64,000 nucleotides of DNA from Vibrio sp. DW001 (GCF_029016285.1 NZ_CP091975.1:3410001-3474000), one strand, 5' to 3'; counted from the first letter of the stretch, positions 38,710 to 48,660 are shown. Notes: generated by a model from the letters alone, not told the origin. Program-made: numbers and translations.

Positions 38710-40417
38710 AAAAGTCTCTCTTAGAGATAATCACTTCCTCAATAATCCCTACTCGTATAGTGAAGTCGCCAAAATTCTCATTCTCGTCCCGCTCTGTTGC
38801 CCATCGGCCAATCAATGCATCTAAGTCTTCTAGAATCTGCTTGTCCGTGATGTTCTCTTTATACATCTTTGGCACCCGAGTCCCAGCTCTATTTCCACCT
38901 AAATGTAGATTGTACCTACCTGGTGCTTTACCGACTAAACCCACTTCCGCTAACATTGCGCGGCCACAGCCGTTTGGACACCCCGTCACCCTTAGAATAA
39001 TGTTGTCTTGTTCTGGCAAGCTGTGTTTCTTCAAAATGTCTTCTACATCTGTAACAAATTGAGGCAGCATTCGCTCCGCTTCGGCCATCGCCAATGGACA
39101 CGTTGGAAAAGCAACGCAAGCCATTGAATTTTGTCTTTGAGGTGAAAGCGTGTCATCAACTAATCCATGAGCACGAGCGATAGCGTCAATTTTGTCTTTT
39201 TGATCCGCCGTCACTCCTGCGACAATTAGGTTCTGATTCGCGGTCATTCGGAAATCACCTTTGTGAATCTTGGCTATCTGTGCCACACCTGATTTTAGTG
39301 GCTTATTCGGAAAATCAAGTAGTCGGCCGTTTTCGATGAATAAAGATAGGTGGTACTTACCGTCAATTCCTTTTAACCAACCAATACGATCTCCGCGTGT
39401 TTTAAATTCATACGGTCGACTATTTAGAAATTGAATATTCGCTCTTTTCTCTACTTCCGCCTTAAACACGTCAATACCAACTCTATCTAAGGTATATTTA
39501 GTTTTTGCATTTTTACGGTTAGATCGATTACCCCAGTCACGTTGGGTCGTAACAACCGCAGCGGCAACGTCTAATGTTTTATCCAAAGAGATAAAACCAA
39601 AGTCGTCCGCTTTTCTTGGGTATGTAGAAGTATCGCCATGCGTCATGGCAAGTCCACCACCGACAAGTACATTAAACCCTATAAGTTTTCCATCTTCCGC
39701 TATGGCCACAAAATTAAGGTCATTCGCATGAACATCAATATCGTTGTTCGGAGGAATAACCACTGTCGTTTTGAATTTACGAGGCAAATAGTTACTTCCA
39801 AGAATCGGTTCTTCGTCCGTCGTTTCAACTTTTTCGCCGTCTAACCAAATCTCAGCATAAGCACGAGATTTCGGCAATAAGTGCTCACTTATTTTCTTCG
39901 CCCACTCATAAGCTTCTTGATGTAATTCCGATTCAATCGGGTTGCTAGTACACAATACGTTCCGATTGACATCACCAGCAGTAGCAATAGAGTCAATACC
40001 AATGGCATTAAGTGTTTGATGCATTAACTTAATGTTTGGCTTTAAAACACCATGAAACTGAAATGTCTGTCTTGTTGTGAGTCGAATGCTTCCATAAGAG
40101 GTGTGCTCTTCTGAAAACTTATCTATGGCTAACCATTGCTGTGGAGAAATAATCCCCCCGGGCATACGCGCTCTAAGCATGACATTATGCAATGGCTCTA
40201 ACTTCTGCTTTGCACGTTCCGCACGAATATCTCTATCATCTTGTTGATACATGCCATGGAAACGAATCAGTTGAAAATTGTCATTTGTAAACCCACCGGT
40301 AATTTGGTTCTTCAGGTCTAATTTAATTGTTCCGCGAAGGAAGTTACTCTCTCTTTTAAGACGCTCATTATCAGAAAGAGGACCTAATTCTTCGCCTATC
40401 ACTACTTGTTCACTCAT
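38702..40417 (-). CDS. cysI: Sulfite reductase hemoprotein beta subunit CysI
   Basis: Predicted 571-residue enzyme that reduces sulfite to sulfide with electrons from CysJ. The siroheme/4Fe-4S cysteines are seen in [17 protein letters not shown] and [12 protein letters not shown]. The N-terminal ferredoxin-like half includes [17 protein letters not shown]. Length and motifs match the family. Its start overlaps the end of cysJ by one base and its end overlaps cysH, indicating one operon. Confidence 0.96.
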   Translation of the reverse strand: MSEQVVIGEELGPLSDNERLKRESNFLRGTIKLDLKNQITGGFTNDNFQLIRFHGMYQQDDRDIRAERAKQKLEPLHNVMLRARMPGGIISPQQWLAIDKFSEEHTSYGSIRLTTRQTFQFHGVLKPNIKLMHQTLNAIGIDSIATAGDVNRNVLCTSNPIESELHQEAYEWAKKISEHLLPKSRAYAEIWLDGEKVETTDEEPILGSNYLPRKFKTTVVIPPNNDIDVHANDLNFVAIAEDGKLIGFNVLVGGGLAMTHGDTSTYPRKADDFGFISLDKTLDVAAAVVTTQRDWGNRSNRKNAKTKYTLDRVGIDVFKAEVEKRANIQFLNSRPYEFKTRGDRIGWLKGIDGKYHLSLFIENGRLLDFPNKPLKSGVAQIAKIHKGDFRMTANQNLIVAGVTADQKDKIDAIARAHGLVDDTLSPQRQNSMACVAFPTCPLAMAEAERMLPQFVTDVEDILKKHSLPEQDNIILRVTGCPNGCGRAMLAEVGLVGKAPGRYNLHLGGNRAGTRVPKMYKENITDKQILEDLDALIGRWATERDENENFGDFTIRVGIIEEVIISKRDFYA

Positions 40418-42240
40418 TAGTACACATCCCTCTGATAACGCTTCTGTTTACGTAAATTATTAATAAATTCTTCTGCTATTTCTTGGCTTAGCTGACCATG
40501 CTTTTGAGCAATAGTAATTAGCGCATCATTAACATCTTTGGCCATTTGAGTCGCGTCTCCGCATACATAGATATATGCACCTTGTTCAATCCACTGCCAA
40601 ATCTGTTCTGCGTTTTCTAATAGCCGATTTTGAACATAGACTTTTTCTTTTTGATCTCGACTAAAAGCAACGTCTAACTTTGTCAAAAGACCAGATTTAA
40701 GATGCTTTTGCCATTCAACCTGATAAAGGAAATCTTGCGTTAAGGTTCTATCGCCAAAGAACAACCAATTTTTCCCTTCTGCACCTCTATTATCACGTTC
40801 CTGCACGAAACTTCTGAATGGTGCGATACCGGTACCGGGGCCTATCATGATTAACGGTGCATTGTCGTCTGCTGGCAATTTAAAGTTGTTATTGTTTTCA
40901 ACGAATACCTTAACTTCACTCCCTTCTTCAAGGCGTTGTGAAAGGAAACCCGATGCTCCACCATGACGTTGTTCTTCACCTTTTTTGTACTCGACAAGTC
41001 CAACGGTTAAATGAACTTCATCTTCAACTTCGGTTTGAGCTGAAGCGATAGAATAGAGGCGTGGTGTTATCTTGCGGAAAAGCCCAACCAATTCTTCAGC
41101 TGATAGCTTCGTTTTCTTTTCAGCAAGTACATCAATTACCTGAGTATTCGATGCGTATTGACGTAACTTATCTTTATCTTCAACAAGTTTTTGTAACTTT
41201 TTGCTACCTGAAAGCTCTGCATATTTAGTGACAAGTTGTGGGTTACTCGCGGTAATTTCATATTTGGAAATAAGGGCATCACGAAGTGATACACTTTCCC
41301 CTGATACATCGACACTCTCAACACCTGAGAGTCCAGCTTGATTAAGAATCGCGTCAACAAGATCCGTTCCATTCTCATACCATACACCCAGGGCATCACC
41401 TGGCTGATAAATGATACCTGAACCATCCAAATCGATTTCGATATGACGAACATCTTTACCAGAATCACGACCTGTAATTTTTTGAATAGTTAGTAGAGAA
41501 GCTGTGTATGGGTTCTGTTTTGTATAATGACTAAGACCCGTCTGGGCAGAATTCAGCGTCTGAACGGCTCCAGAAGAAATGGAACTAGATAACGCTTCTT
41601 TAACTTTACTTAATGCATCGGTACTCCATTGCTCTGCTAATTCATCATAATCAACATCGCAATCAAGTCGCTCGATAAATGCAGTTGCTCCCAATTTAGC
41701 TAAATACGTATCAAAGTCTCTACCCGTTTGACAATAAAACTCATAGCTTGAATCACCTAGAGCGACAACGCCATATTGTAAACCATCCAATTTTGGTGCC
41801 TTTTTCGATTGCAAGAATTCGTGCAATTCAATGGCATTATCTGGCGGTTCTCCTTCACCATTGGTCGAGGCCACAAAAATCACATGTGTTTCTTTAGCTA
41901 GGTTCTTACCTTTATAATCACTTGCATCAAATAACTCTACAGCGATACCTTGAGCTTCTGCCGCCGATTTAATGGACTCCGAAACACCTTTTGCATTACC
42001 TGTTTGGGACGCAAAAATAATAGATAGCTTGCCCGTTGGCTCTGAGCCATTTGCAGCCGATGTTTGGATATTCGGTGCATTTACTCCAGAAGACTGGGTC
42101 TGACTTAAACCCCAAAAATAACCGCTAACCCAAGCTAACTGCTGGGGAGACAGTTCTGATATGGCTTGTTTTAACTGACCTGCTTGTTGGTCATTTAGCG
42201 GACTTGCTAGTGCTGAGAGTTCCTTCGATAACATTGTCAC
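40417..42240 (-). CDS. cysJ: Sulfite reductase flavoprotein alpha subunit CysJ
   Basis: Predicted 607-residue NADPH-dependent diflavin reductase. The N-terminal flavodoxin domain has [16 protein letters not shown] and [12 protein letters not shown]. The FAD domain has the RLYSIAS motif ([11 protein letters not shown]). The NADPH domain has [14 protein letters not shown] and ends KRYQRDVY, the usual tail. It is first in the cysJIH operon and its promoter should lie in 42241-42357. A CysB site is expected there but I cannot identify one. Confidence 0.96.
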   Translation of the reverse strand: MTMLSKELSALASPLNDQQAGQLKQAISELSPQQLAWVSGYFWGLSQTQSSGVNAPNIQTSAANGSEPTGKLSIIFASQTGNAKGVSESIKSAAEAQGIAVELFDASDYKGKNLAKETHVIFVASTNGEGEPPDNAIELHEFLQSKKAPKLDGLQYGVVALGDSSYEFYCQTGRDFDTYLAKLGATAFIERLDCDVDYDELAEQWSTDALSKVKEALSSSISSGAVQTLNSAQTGLSHYTKQNPYTASLLTIQKITGRDSGKDVRHIEIDLDGSGIIYQPGDALGVWYENGTDLVDAILNQAGLSGVESVDVSGESVSLRDALISKYEITASNPQLVTKYAELSGSKKLQKLVEDKDKLRQYASNTQVIDVLAEKKTKLSAEELVGLFRKITPRLYSIASAQTEVEDEVHLTVGLVEYKKGEEQRHGGASGFLSQRLEEGSEVKVFVENNNNFKLPADDNAPLIMIGPGTGIAPFRSFVQERDNRGAEGKNWLFFGDRTLTQDFLYQVEWQKHLKSGLLTKLDVAFSRDQKEKVYVQNRLLENAEQIWQWIEQGAYIYVCGDATQMAKDVNDALITIAQKHGQLSQEIAEEFINNLRKQKRYQRDVY

Positions 42241-42357
42241 GACATTCCTATTAGTTGCGTGACTATAGATTAACCACTCACGCTAATAACAAGAAAGAAT
42301 AGAAGTTCATGTTTTATAACTTTTTGAGATAAGGAGATTTTAAAAAGAGATGTTTCG

Positions 42358-42588
42358 TTATTTTTGTTCAACCCTAACCTGATTAAATCCAACGGCCATT
42401 GCCGATTTAGAGGCCAAATCTAAATCAAGATATTGACATCCTTCACCTTCAGAGTCGGTCAATAACACAAGCCCACCATGAGCATGTCTAAATTCAACTA
42501 TCCAGCTTCCATCTTGCACCGAAGGCTCGATAATGGCCTCAATAAGCTGATTTTCCCTATATAACGTTCTTAATTCTGTCAGCGTCAT
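42358..42588 (-). CDS. Small conserved-looking hypothetical protein (76 aa)
   Basis: A 76-residue acidic protein without membrane segments. It starts MTLTELRTLYRENQLIEA and has alternating beta-like segments (GSWIVEFRHAHGGLVLLTD), suggesting a small alpha/beta domain. I do not recognise a family. It stands alone, between cysJ and an outer-membrane protein gene, both on the same strand. Codon use looks native. Function unknown. Confidence 0.65.
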   Translation of the reverse strand: MTLTELRTLYRENQLIEAIIEPSVQDGSWIVEFRHAHGGLVLLTDSEGEGCQYLDLDLASKSAMAVGFNQVRVEQK

Positions 42589-42721
42589 AGCAACTTTCCT
42601 TATCGCCCATTAGCCAAATAATGCCGCATTCGAGTGAATATTATCTGTAACACGTAATTTAAGCATGGCTCATAAGCTTACATATGTTAAATAATTTTTA
42701 GTTTTTATTGTTAATAGGTAT

Positions 42722-42752
42722 AAAAAAGCACCACGTAATAACGTGATGCTTT
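42722..42752 (-). terminator. Terminator of the outer-membrane protein gene
   Basis: A 12-bp stem AAAGCACCACGT/ACGTGATGCTTT (one G-T pair) followed on the minus strand by six Ts. It is 23 bases past the stop codon. Confidence 0.87.
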
Positions 42753-42774
42753 AAAAATCAAATAATGTTGTTAT

Positions 42775-43422
42775 CTACAAAACAACACTGACACCGATAA
42801 ACCAACCATCTACGAATACCGTTGCTTCATTCTCTTTATCTTCATAGAAAGTGTAATCCATGACTCGATACCCTGTTCTCAAAGCAACATCCACCGTCTG
42901 TAGAGCAAGGGTGTATTCGAAGCCTGCAATAAAGTCGGCCGTTTTTTTATTTCCACTGTTATAGAAATCGAACTGCCCAATGATATCGATATCGGTCTTT
43001 GGGATACCTATTGCTCCATTCGCGTATAGGCCCCATGTTGTCATATTGAAATTTTCATCCGTACCTAAATAGGTGTATCGGCTATTTTGGTAATTTGATG
43101 CATTGAGACCAAGATCGAGAGCTAAAGTATCGTGCTCTATAACATCGTAATAGAACGTAAAATCATATTTATCAAAAGCCGTTTGCTGAGAATCAATTTC
43201 ACTGTATCTAAACTTAAAATGCGGAGCGTATGGGAGATCAGTTTCTAATATGAGGGTTAAAAAAGGCGTTTTATCTTCATCATAACGTACATCATTGACC
43301 TTGGTACTTCCCCACCAATAATCTAAACCAACCTCACCACGGTAAAAATCGTCTGCCATTGCCGATTGAGCAAACAGTGTCATTGCACAGCCAAACAACA
43401 ACTTTTGTCCCATTTGTACCAT
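42775..43422 (-). CDS. Outer-membrane beta-barrel protein (TIGR04219-like)
   Basis: Predicted 215-residue protein with a signal peptide ending in QSAMADD, followed by amphipathic beta strands rich in aromatic residues (GEVGLDYWWGS, FKFRYSEID, YDFTFYYDV) and a hydrophobic final strand. This pattern fits the small outer-membrane barrel family TIGR04219, common in Vibrio. Its function is unknown. The ATG at 43422 has GGGAGA seven bases upstream and is preferred to the one three codons later. It has its own terminator. Confidence 0.75.
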   Translation of the reverse strand: MVQMGQKLLFGCAMTLFAQSAMADDFYRGEVGLDYWWGSTKVNDVRYDEDKTPFLTLILETDLPYAPHFKFRYSEIDSQQTAFDKYDFTFYYDVIEHDTLALDLGLNASNYQNSRYTYLGTDENFNMTTWGLYANGAIGIPKTDIDIIGQFDFYNSGNKKTADFIAGFEYTLALQTVDVALRTGYRVMDYTFYEDKENEATVFVDGWFIGVSVVL

Positions 43423-43505
43423 TTCTGTCTCCCTTTCATTAACCCTTCAGTAACTCTTTGATACTAGCATAGTTAATAATATAGAAATTCAACAGGTTCA
43501 ATCCA

Positions 43506-43715
43506 TTAACGAGCAGACACAATGTAATTTTTGTAAACCCACACACCAATTGCGATCACAATAATCCAAGGCAATAATTTAATTATAAAACCGACCATAC
43601 CCATCAAAAACATGACAAATATTGAAACGCCTAGTGCAATGAACACCGTCATCATACTAAGTCCAGTAAAAAATAGGATACCGATAAACATTATAAAAAA
43701 TAGTAATTCGAACAT
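43506..43715 (-). CDS. pspG: Phage shock protein G (PspG)
   Basis: A 69-residue inner-membrane protein with two hydrophobic stretches, beginning MFELLFFIMFIGILFFTG. It belongs to the PspG (YjbO) family of the envelope-stress phage shock response. In E. coli it also lies next to dusA. A good sigma-54 promoter precedes it, the normal control by PspF. The role in the Psp response is known in outline only. Confidence 0.88.
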   Translation of the reverse strand: MFELLFFIMFIGILFFTGLSMMTVFIALGVSIFVMFLMGMVGFIIKLLPWIIVIAIGVWVYKNYIVSAR

Positions 43716-43780
43716 AACACTCTCCTGTTGATTCCCACACCTGATTGATTCGATTAAACATGGGATTGACAGTTAACAAA

Positions 43781-43795
43781 GCAGGATTCAAGCCA
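43781..43795 (-). promoter_or_regulatory. Sigma-54 promoter of pspG
   Basis: The minus strand reads TGGCTTGAATCCTGC. It has the -24 GG and -12 GC with the required spacing of the consensus TGGCAC-N5-TTGC. It is about 65 bases upstream of pspG, whose family is PspF/sigma-54 controlled. Confidence 0.82.
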
Positions 43796-43907
43796 CATTT
43801 TATTTTGTTAAAAGTTCTTACATATCAAGTAATAAAGAACTGTCAAAATGAACTCTGGTGGTTAATCACTCTTTTAATGGTAAATTTCACCACCAACATG
43901 GTGAAAT

Positions 43908-44897
43908 TTACACGTTAAGTTCTTTTGGTATTTTTGCTAATGCTGCTTCTACCACTTCAATACCTGCCCCTTTTTTATGCGCATTTTCACTGATGTAACG
44001 ACGCCATTGACGTGCTCCAGGCATGCTTTGAAAAAGCCCCGACATATGACGTGTGATATGCCCCAACTGAGCCCCGTTTTCTAATTGGCTTTCGATATAA
44101 GGGTACATTTCATGAACCACTTCACTGCGTTTTTTAATTGGCTTTTCTCGCCCGAAAATTTGTTGATCAACTTGAGCAAGCATATAAGGGCTCTGATAGG
44201 CTTCTCTACCAACCATAACACCATCAACATGCTCTAGATGTTCAATAGATTCGTCTAATGTTTTCACTCCGCCATTTAAGCCAATATTCAAATGTGGAAA
44301 GTCCAATTTCAACTGATATGCTCTTTCGTAATCTAGAGGTGGAATCTCTCTGTTTTCCTTCGGGCTTAAGCCACTTAACCACGCCTTACGTGCATGAATA
44401 GTAAAATCATCACAACCACCAAGTTCATGCACTTTAGTAATAAAAGTAGTTAAGAACTCATAGGAATCCAAATCATCAATACCAATGCGTGTTTTAACGG
44501 TAACTGGTATATCAACCACATCTTTCATTGCTTTAATACAATCAACAACGAGATCGGGCTCTGCCATCAAACAGGCACCAAAACGTCCGTTTTGAACACG
44601 ATCAGAAGGACAACCTACATTCAGGTTAATTTCATCATAACCACGTGTTTGCGCCAATTTTGCACAAGCAGCTAAATCCACCGAATTAGAACCACCCAAC
44701 TGTAACGCAAGAGGATGCTCCTCTTCGTTATAAGCTAAAAAGTCACCTTTACCATGAATGATCGCGCCTGTTGTCACCATTTCTGTATAGAGCAACGCCT
44801 CTTGAGTCAACAAGCGATGGAAGTATCTACAGTGCCTATCCGTCCAATCGAGCATGGGCGCAATGGAGAAGCGTGAAGAGCTGTAATTGTGAGTCAT
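43908..44897 (-). CDS. dusA: tRNA-dihydrouridine synthase DusA
   Basis: Predicted 329-residue flavin enzyme that reduces uridines 20 and 20a in the tRNA D-loop. The start at 44897 gives [20 protein letters not shown]. The FMN-binding motif [10 protein letters not shown], the catalytic-cysteine segment [21 protein letters not shown], and TVKTRIGID are all visible. The first codons are supplied by the integrated element: the part from [10 protein letters not shown] onward is host sequence and codons 1-8 differ from two displaced host-side copies downstream. dusA is a known integration target, and the enzyme remains intact here. Confidence 0.95.
   Translation of the reverse strand: MTHNYSSSRFSIAPMLDWTDRHCRYFHRLLTQEALLYTEMVTTGAIIHGKGDFLAYNEEEHPLALQLGGSNSVDLAACAKLAQTRGYDEINLNVGCPSDRVQNGRFGACLMAEPDLVVDCIKAMKDVVDIPVTVKTRIGIDDLDSYEFLTTFITKVHELGGCDDFTIHARKAWLSGLSPKENREIPPLDYERAYQLKLDFPHLNIGLNGGVKTLDESIEHLEHVDGVMVGREAYQSPYMLAQVDQQIFGREKPIKKRSEVVHEMYPYIESQLENGAQLGHITRHMSGLFQSMPGARQWRRYISENAHKKGAGIEVVEAALAKIPKELNV
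44844..44877. repeat. attL-like repeat in the 5' end of dusA
   Basis: A 34-base segment covering DusA codons for [11 protein letters not shown]. It matches 57023-57056 with two mismatches and, more weakly, 58920-58953. The crossover site must lie within it. Integration here leaves dusA open because the element provides a replacement start. Confidence 0.85.
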
Positions 44898-44984
44898 ACC
44901 TTGTATAGCCTTGTTTCTATTGATTTTGATTACTGATCGCAAATACGTGTAAACACATTGAAATACCCTAAAATACTTGTTATA

Positions 44985-45020
44985 GATCCCCTTGTAGAAC
45001 CCCTCATTCAAAAGGGGATC
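44985..45020. repeat. Inverted repeat before the integrase gene
   Basis: GATCCCCTT pairs with AAGGGGATC across an 18-base gap, ending just before the integrase Shine-Dalgarno (GGAGGG). There is no T run, so it is not an ordinary terminator. The 12-mer TATAGATCCCCT at 44981-44992 recurs at 56974-56985 near the right end, so it may include an integrase arm site. Confidence 0.5.
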
Positions 45021-45034
45021 CGGAGGGATACAAA

Positions 45035-46096
45035 ATGGCATATTTCAATATAGAGCGAAGAACCCTAAGTAATGGTGAGCCACGCTACAAAACCACAGTG
45101 TTTGTAAAGAAGAATGGGCGCATAGTACACCGTGAAAGCAAGACGTTCAAAAAAAAGGCTTTGGCTAATTCGTTTGGTAAAAACAAAGTGACCGATATTG
45201 AAGCCAATGGTTTAAACAGCGCGACCATTTGTACTATTGGTGAGTTAATCGATTTGTACATGAATGACAAAGACTTATACGACAAAGACGGTAGAACTAA
45301 GCGCTATTGCATCAAGCTTTTGCGTGATTGCCAGATATCTAAAATTATTACTAACGAGTTAAGAACCAGTGACCTAATAGAACATTGCCGAGATAGAAGA
45401 AGCTCCGGAGCAAAGCCTGCTACCCTTTCTCATGATATAAGCTACCTCAAAGCGGTTATGAAAAAAGCCCAGCCAGTATTCAACATTGACGCTCAAGTAA
45501 GTGTTTTTGATGAAGCCTTTACTGTATTGAAAGAAATGGAGCTGATTGGGAAAAGCGAAAAGCGCACCAGACGCCCAACTGATAATGAACTAGACAAACT
45601 AAGAGACGCTTTGGTTCAAAGAGAGCGGCACCATGCGAATACTATTCCTCTAACAGATATGCTCGATTTCAGCATTTTGAGTTGTATGCGAATCAGTGAA
45701 GTTTGCGGCCTAAAGTGGGAAGACTTAAACCAAGAACATAAAATCATTCTTGTGCGTGATAGGAAAGACCCACGAAAAAAACAGGGGAATCACATGATAG
45801 TCCCGTTACTTGGTGGCGCGTTCGACATTGTGATGAAGCAATCTCAACAAGGGGATCTTATCTTTCCACATAATCCGCGCAGTGTAACGGCCGCATTCCA
45901 GAGAGTGAGAAACAAATTAGGCATTGAAGATTTACGTTACCACGACTTAAGGCGAGAAGGAGCAAGTCGATTATTTGAAAAAGGCTACTCGATTGAAGAA
46001 GTAGCCCAAGTAACAGGACATCGAAATTTAAATACTTTGTGGACGGTATATACCCAGCTTTTTCCACACAAACTTCATGACAAATTTGATAATTGA
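45035..46096 (+). CDS. Tyrosine recombinase (dusA-type integrase)
   Basis: Predicted 353-residue integrase. The catalytic set is visible: R219 ([11 protein letters not shown]), a lysine near 244, H303 and R306 (HDLRREG), H329 (GHRN) and the nucleophile Y339 (VYTQLF). An arm-binding domain and a SAM-like core-binding domain precede the catalytic half. It starts 138 bases from the dusA start in the opposite direction, the arrangement of dusA-associated integrases. GGAGGG lies eight bases upstream. Two decayed relatives lie at 57240-57650 and 59133-59240. It should excise and integrate the element at dusA; an excisionase is not obvious but the PrtN-like protein may serve. Confidence 0.93.
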   Translation: MAYFNIERRTLSNGEPRYKTTVFVKKNGRIVHRESKTFKKKALANSFGKNKVTDIEANGLNSATICTIGELIDLYMNDKDLYDKDGRTKRYCIKLLRDCQISKIITNELRTSDLIEHCRDRRSSGAKPATLSHDISYLKAVMKKAQPVFNIDAQVSVFDEAFTVLKEMELIGKSEKRTRRPTDNELDKLRDALVQRERHHANTIPLTDMLDFSILSCMRISEVCGLKWEDLNQEHKIILVRDRKDPRKKQGNHMIVPLLGGAFDIVMKQSQQGDLIFPHNPRSVTAAFQRVRNKLGIEDLRYHDLRREGASRLFEKGYSIEEVAQVTGHRNLNTLWTVYTQLFPHKLHDKFDN

Positions 46097-46192
46097 TACA
46101 GCAAGCACGGTTAGATGTACTGATTAATAGTCAATCTTACACATCAAATAGTAAGCCTAACTTTGTGAGGAGTTTTCGCATATATTATCTCA

Positions 46193-46720
46193 TTACCCTT
46201 TTTGCCCTTTTTGTGCAATATCTAGCTTGTCAGTTACTAACTTTATTAGTTCTTTTGATTGTGGCAAAATTTCTTGAAGTACTCTTAACTCTTTGAGAAG
46301 GAACTTTTCAGCTTGAACATATTGCTCTAAAACCAAATATGAATTTCCAAGCCTGTAATATCGAGTTAGGTTATCCTCTAAACAAAAATCACTCTCAATT
46401 TCTACAATCTGAAAAGTTAATTTAGTAAGTTCAACTACCCTTTTAGCATTTAGCTTTTTATCTTTTTCCGCTGATAAGTAAAAATCTGCGAGGTGCGTAA
46501 ATCCTGCACATGCCTTCCCAAAGCCTTTTTCTAGATTATATTGCAAAGGATCTTCAATATTATCATCTAAATCTAAAATCGCTCTTATCGTGAATTCTTG
46601 ACCTTCAAATAGCGGTTTAATATTTTGAAGGCTATTATTAATTTCATCATCAAAACTAGTGGTAGCTGTTGAAACGCTAGAAAAAAAACAGAGTAATGTC
46701 GCAATAAATTTGTATTTCAT
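46193..46720 (-). CDS. Exported helical-repeat protein of unknown function
   Basis: Predicted 175-residue protein with a short signal peptide (MKYKFIATLLCFFSSVSTAT). The mature part is helical and TPR-like, for example RYYRLGNSYLVLEQYVQAEKFL. I recognise no family. It lies between the integrase and the repressor, on the strand opposite to the integrase and the same as the repressor, so it may be a lysogenic conversion gene expressed from the prophage. AT-rich compared with host genes. Confidence 0.65.
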   Translation of the reverse strand: MKYKFIATLLCFFSSVSTATTSFDDEINNSLQNIKPLFEGQEFTIRAILDLDDNIEDPLQYNLEKGFGKACAGFTHLADFYLSAEKDKKLNAKRVVELTKLTFQIVEIESDFCLEDNLTRYYRLGNSYLVLEQYVQAEKFLLKELRVLQEILPQSKELIKLVTDKLDIAQKGQKG

Positions 46721-46857
46721 TTAAATTTGATCTCGCTAATTATTATTAGATAATCGAATAGTCTAGGTTATTAAATAACCCTCTGGCTTGTGGGCAGAAG
46801 TCATAATGTTCAAACCTTAAGTTGAAAACCGACAGATCACATGATGAGTAACTCAGA

Positions 46858-47445
46858 CTACAACCTCTGACAACAGCCAGTAACTCTACCCATGATGATA
46901 AATTGCCTATCTTGCATTTCACCTCGGGTTATCTCCCAAGTTTTGTATTTATCATTATCGCTCATCACTTGTACGCCGTCTTTAACGCGCTGTAACCGCT
47001 TGATAAACAACTCTCCTTCCCAATCAAATACATAAATTCCATCATTGACGAAGTTTTCAATGGCTTCAATTGCAACTAAAGAACCATCTTGCAAAGTAGG
47101 CACCATACTATCGCCTTGCATGTATAGCATTTTTGCCTTAATTGCACTGCTAATACCCAACACCAATCTAAGAGATTCACTTAACTCGACCACTCTACTC
47201 GGTTCGTATTCAACTAATGAACCTGCGCCTGCGGATGCAGCAACATCATACAGTCGAACTGCAATAGCATCTTTTCTTGAAGTTATTTTAACTTGCTCAT
47301 AAATGCGCTCGGGGATTTTACCTCTGATTCTCCATCCTTGGATGGTATTAGCTGCTATTCCTAAAAAATCAGCTAAGTCTTTGTTTTTAGTGGTTCCAGT
47401 GGCAATTTTCAATTCATTTAATGCTTCATCAAATTTATCTGACAC
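46858..47445 (-). CDS. CI-like repressor (HTH plus S24/LexA-type domain)
   Basis: Predicted 195-residue repressor. The N-terminal domain is a phage CI-type helix-turn-helix (DLADFLGIAANTIQGWRIRG, residues 25-44). A linker with AASAGAGS follows, then an S24-like domain with the serine in MQGDSMVPTL and the lysine in LFIKRLQR. This is the plan of repressors cleaved through RecA. The start is GTG. It is divergent from the PrtN-like gene, with three operator-like sites between them, so it probably keeps the element silent and is relieved by DNA damage or by a helper. Confidence 0.88.
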   Translation of the reverse strand: MSDKFDEALNELKIATGTTKNKDLADFLGIAANTIQGWRIRGKIPERIYEQVKITSRKDAIAVRLYDVAASAGAGSLVEYEPSRVVELSESLRLVLGISSAIKAKMLYMQGDSMVPTLQDGSLVAIEAIENFVNDGIYVFDWEGELFIKRLQRVKDGVQVMSDNDKYKTWEITRGEMQDRQFIIMGRVTGCCQRL

Positions 47446-47462
47446 AAAAAATCCTTACAATA

Positions 47463-47520
47463 AGGTTGTATTAACCCTTAGTATAGAGTTATATTAATTA
47501 CAACGGAGTTAAAATAACTC
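47463..47520. promoter_or_regulatory. Three operator-like sites between repressor and early genes
   Basis: Three related 15-mers are evenly spaced. They read AGGTTGTATTAACCC (47463-47477), GAGTTATATTAATTA (47486-47500) and GAGTTAAAATAACTC (47506-47520). The third is a perfect inverted repeat (GAGTTA, AAA, TAACTC). Centres are 23 and 20 bases apart, about two helical turns, much like a lambda-type right operator. They lie in the only gap between the divergent repressor and early operon. Confidence 0.7.
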
Positions 47521-47581
47521 GCAAGTACTTAGAACTACTTACATCATACCGTAGGTATGAAATGAATTCAGGAGATATGTC

Positions 47582-47842
47582 ATGAATACCGCATTCGCAT
47601 TAATGGCCAGATTTGAAGGTACTGTCATTCCACTCAAAGACATTAGCGAGGAATTCTTAGGAATAACACCCAAAACAGCCAACGCCAGAGCCAATTCCAG
47701 ACAGCTAGAAATCCCCGTATTTCAGTTACGCGAATCAACTAAAGCACCTTACTTGGTGAAAGTTGAGGATCTCGCACATTACATCGACCAATGCCACAAA
47801 GTAGCAAAAGAAGAATGGCACAGCGTGAGAGGTACAGCATGA
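47582..47842 (+). CDS. PrtN-like regulator (pyocin activator family)
   Basis: An 86-residue protein resembling the pyocin activator PrtN (PF11112). It begins MNTAFALMARFEGTVIPL and has the family's tail LVKVEDLAHYIDQ. In Pseudomonas PrtN turns on pyocin genes. In P2-like elements proteins at this position act like Cox, controlling lysis-lysogeny choice and excision. It is the first gene rightward of the repressor, behind AGGAG. Whether it acts as activator, Cox or excisionase is inference. Confidence 0.78.
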   Translation: MNTAFALMARFEGTVIPLKDISEEFLGITPKTANARANSRQLEIPVFQLRESTKAPYLVKVEDLAHYIDQCHKVAKEEWHSVRGTA

Positions 47843-48012
47843 ACACACCAGTACACAGCATCAATATAGATTTTTCACATTCGAGTGAAGCAAAAGTTCT
47901 CTTGAAATGTGTGACCGCCGGAAAAGTTATTGCCGCGCATCGAGACTATCTCGAAGCCGTTCAAACACAGCTCATTGATGCTATCCAACTGCTAGAAAGC
48001 TTGGAAGCATAA
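47839..48012 (+). CDS. Small early protein (57 aa), unknown
   Basis: A 57-residue protein whose ATG overlaps the preceding stop (ATGA), so it is probably translationally coupled to the PrtN-like gene. It is helical (VIAAHRDYLEAVQTQLIDAI) with no cysteine motif or membrane segment. An alternative start upstream at 47791 would overlap the previous gene by 52 bases and is less likely. No family recognised. Confidence 0.65.
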   Translation: MNTPVHSINIDFSHSSEAKVLLKCVTAGKVIAAHRDYLEAVQTQLIDAIQLLESLEA

Positions 48013-48014
48013 CG

Positions 48015-48254
48015 ATGAGAATTCAAACCGATACCAACCTACTTTTCGATGATGAGCATCCAGAGTGTTTTTACATAATTAGCTCTGCTGAGGGCCAGTT
48101 ATTCGCTTTTGTTCAGTGCCTTGATGTTGGGGGCAATAAAAAGCCAAGACCAAAACGCTATTGGGGCGCGTGGGATTGGGATGCGCCTGAGCAGTCCATA
48201 AAGCATATTTTAAAAAATGGTGGTAAATGGCCTCAACTATCAAGCAACGCTTAA
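48015..48254 (+). CDS. Small early protein (79 aa), unknown
   Basis: A 79-residue protein starting two bases after the previous stop. It is rich in tryptophan and aromatic residues near the end (RYWGAWDWDAPEQSIKHIL). No family recognised. Part of the closely spaced early operon between the PrtN-like and replication genes. Confidence 0.65.
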   Translation: MRIQTDTNLLFDDEHPECFYIISSAEGQLFAFVQCLDVGGNKKPRPKRYWGAWDWDAPEQSIKHILKNGGKWPQLSSNA

Positions 48255-48294
48255 CCCGCTAACGAGCAAACGAATAACTACAAGGAAATCACTA

Positions 48295-48516
48295 ATGGTC
48301 ACTATCTCAATTGATATCAACACCTTTGAAGAAGCCTTGAATCTACAAAATGTTGCGTCTATCAGGCACAACGCACTATTAAAAGGCAATGCAGACAGTG
48401 TCAGCACTAGCCAAGCTTTAATCAGCCTAATGTGGAAGCAAATCTACGTTGAAGCAGGTGCCGCAATGGAAAGGTTACAAGCCGACCAAGAAGGCGACCC
48501 CGATTATCTGGATTAA
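48295..48516 (+). CDS. Small early protein (73 aa), unknown
   Basis: A 73-residue helical acidic protein, MVTISIDINTFEEALNL at the start and EGDPDYLD at the end. The ATG at 48295, with AAGGAAATC upstream, is chosen over an earlier in-frame ATG that would overlap the preceding gene. No family recognised. Confidence 0.62.
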   Translation: MVTISIDINTFEEALNLQNVASIRHNALLKGNADSVSTSQALISLMWKQIYVEAGAAMERLQADQEGDPDYLD

Positions 48517-48528
48517 GAGGGCTTTGTT

Positions 48529-48657
48529 ATGGCAATCGCTCCTCCTATGGAATTGAAGTTAATGATTAAGCGCTTCCAGTATAAACACGCTAAATCAGAG
48601 CGTCGAAAAACGCTCATTATCCATCAGGCCAAGAAGCTAAAACGCTCGGTGAGGTGA
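48529..48657 (+). CDS. Small basic protein (42 aa), unknown
   Basis: A 42-codon open frame beginning MAIAPPMELKLMIKRF and ending in the strongly basic KKLKRSVR, with AGAGGGC upstream. It fits exactly between its neighbours (12 bases after one gene, 3 before the next), which supports it as a real gene. No family recognised. Confidence 0.55.
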   Translation: MAIAPPMELKLMIKRFQYKHAKSERRKTLIIHQAKKLKRSVR

Positions 48658-48660
48658 ATC

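Noticed and set aside
44985..45020. Terminator between dusA and the integrase
   Set aside because: The inverted repeat has an 18-base loop and no T run in either direction.
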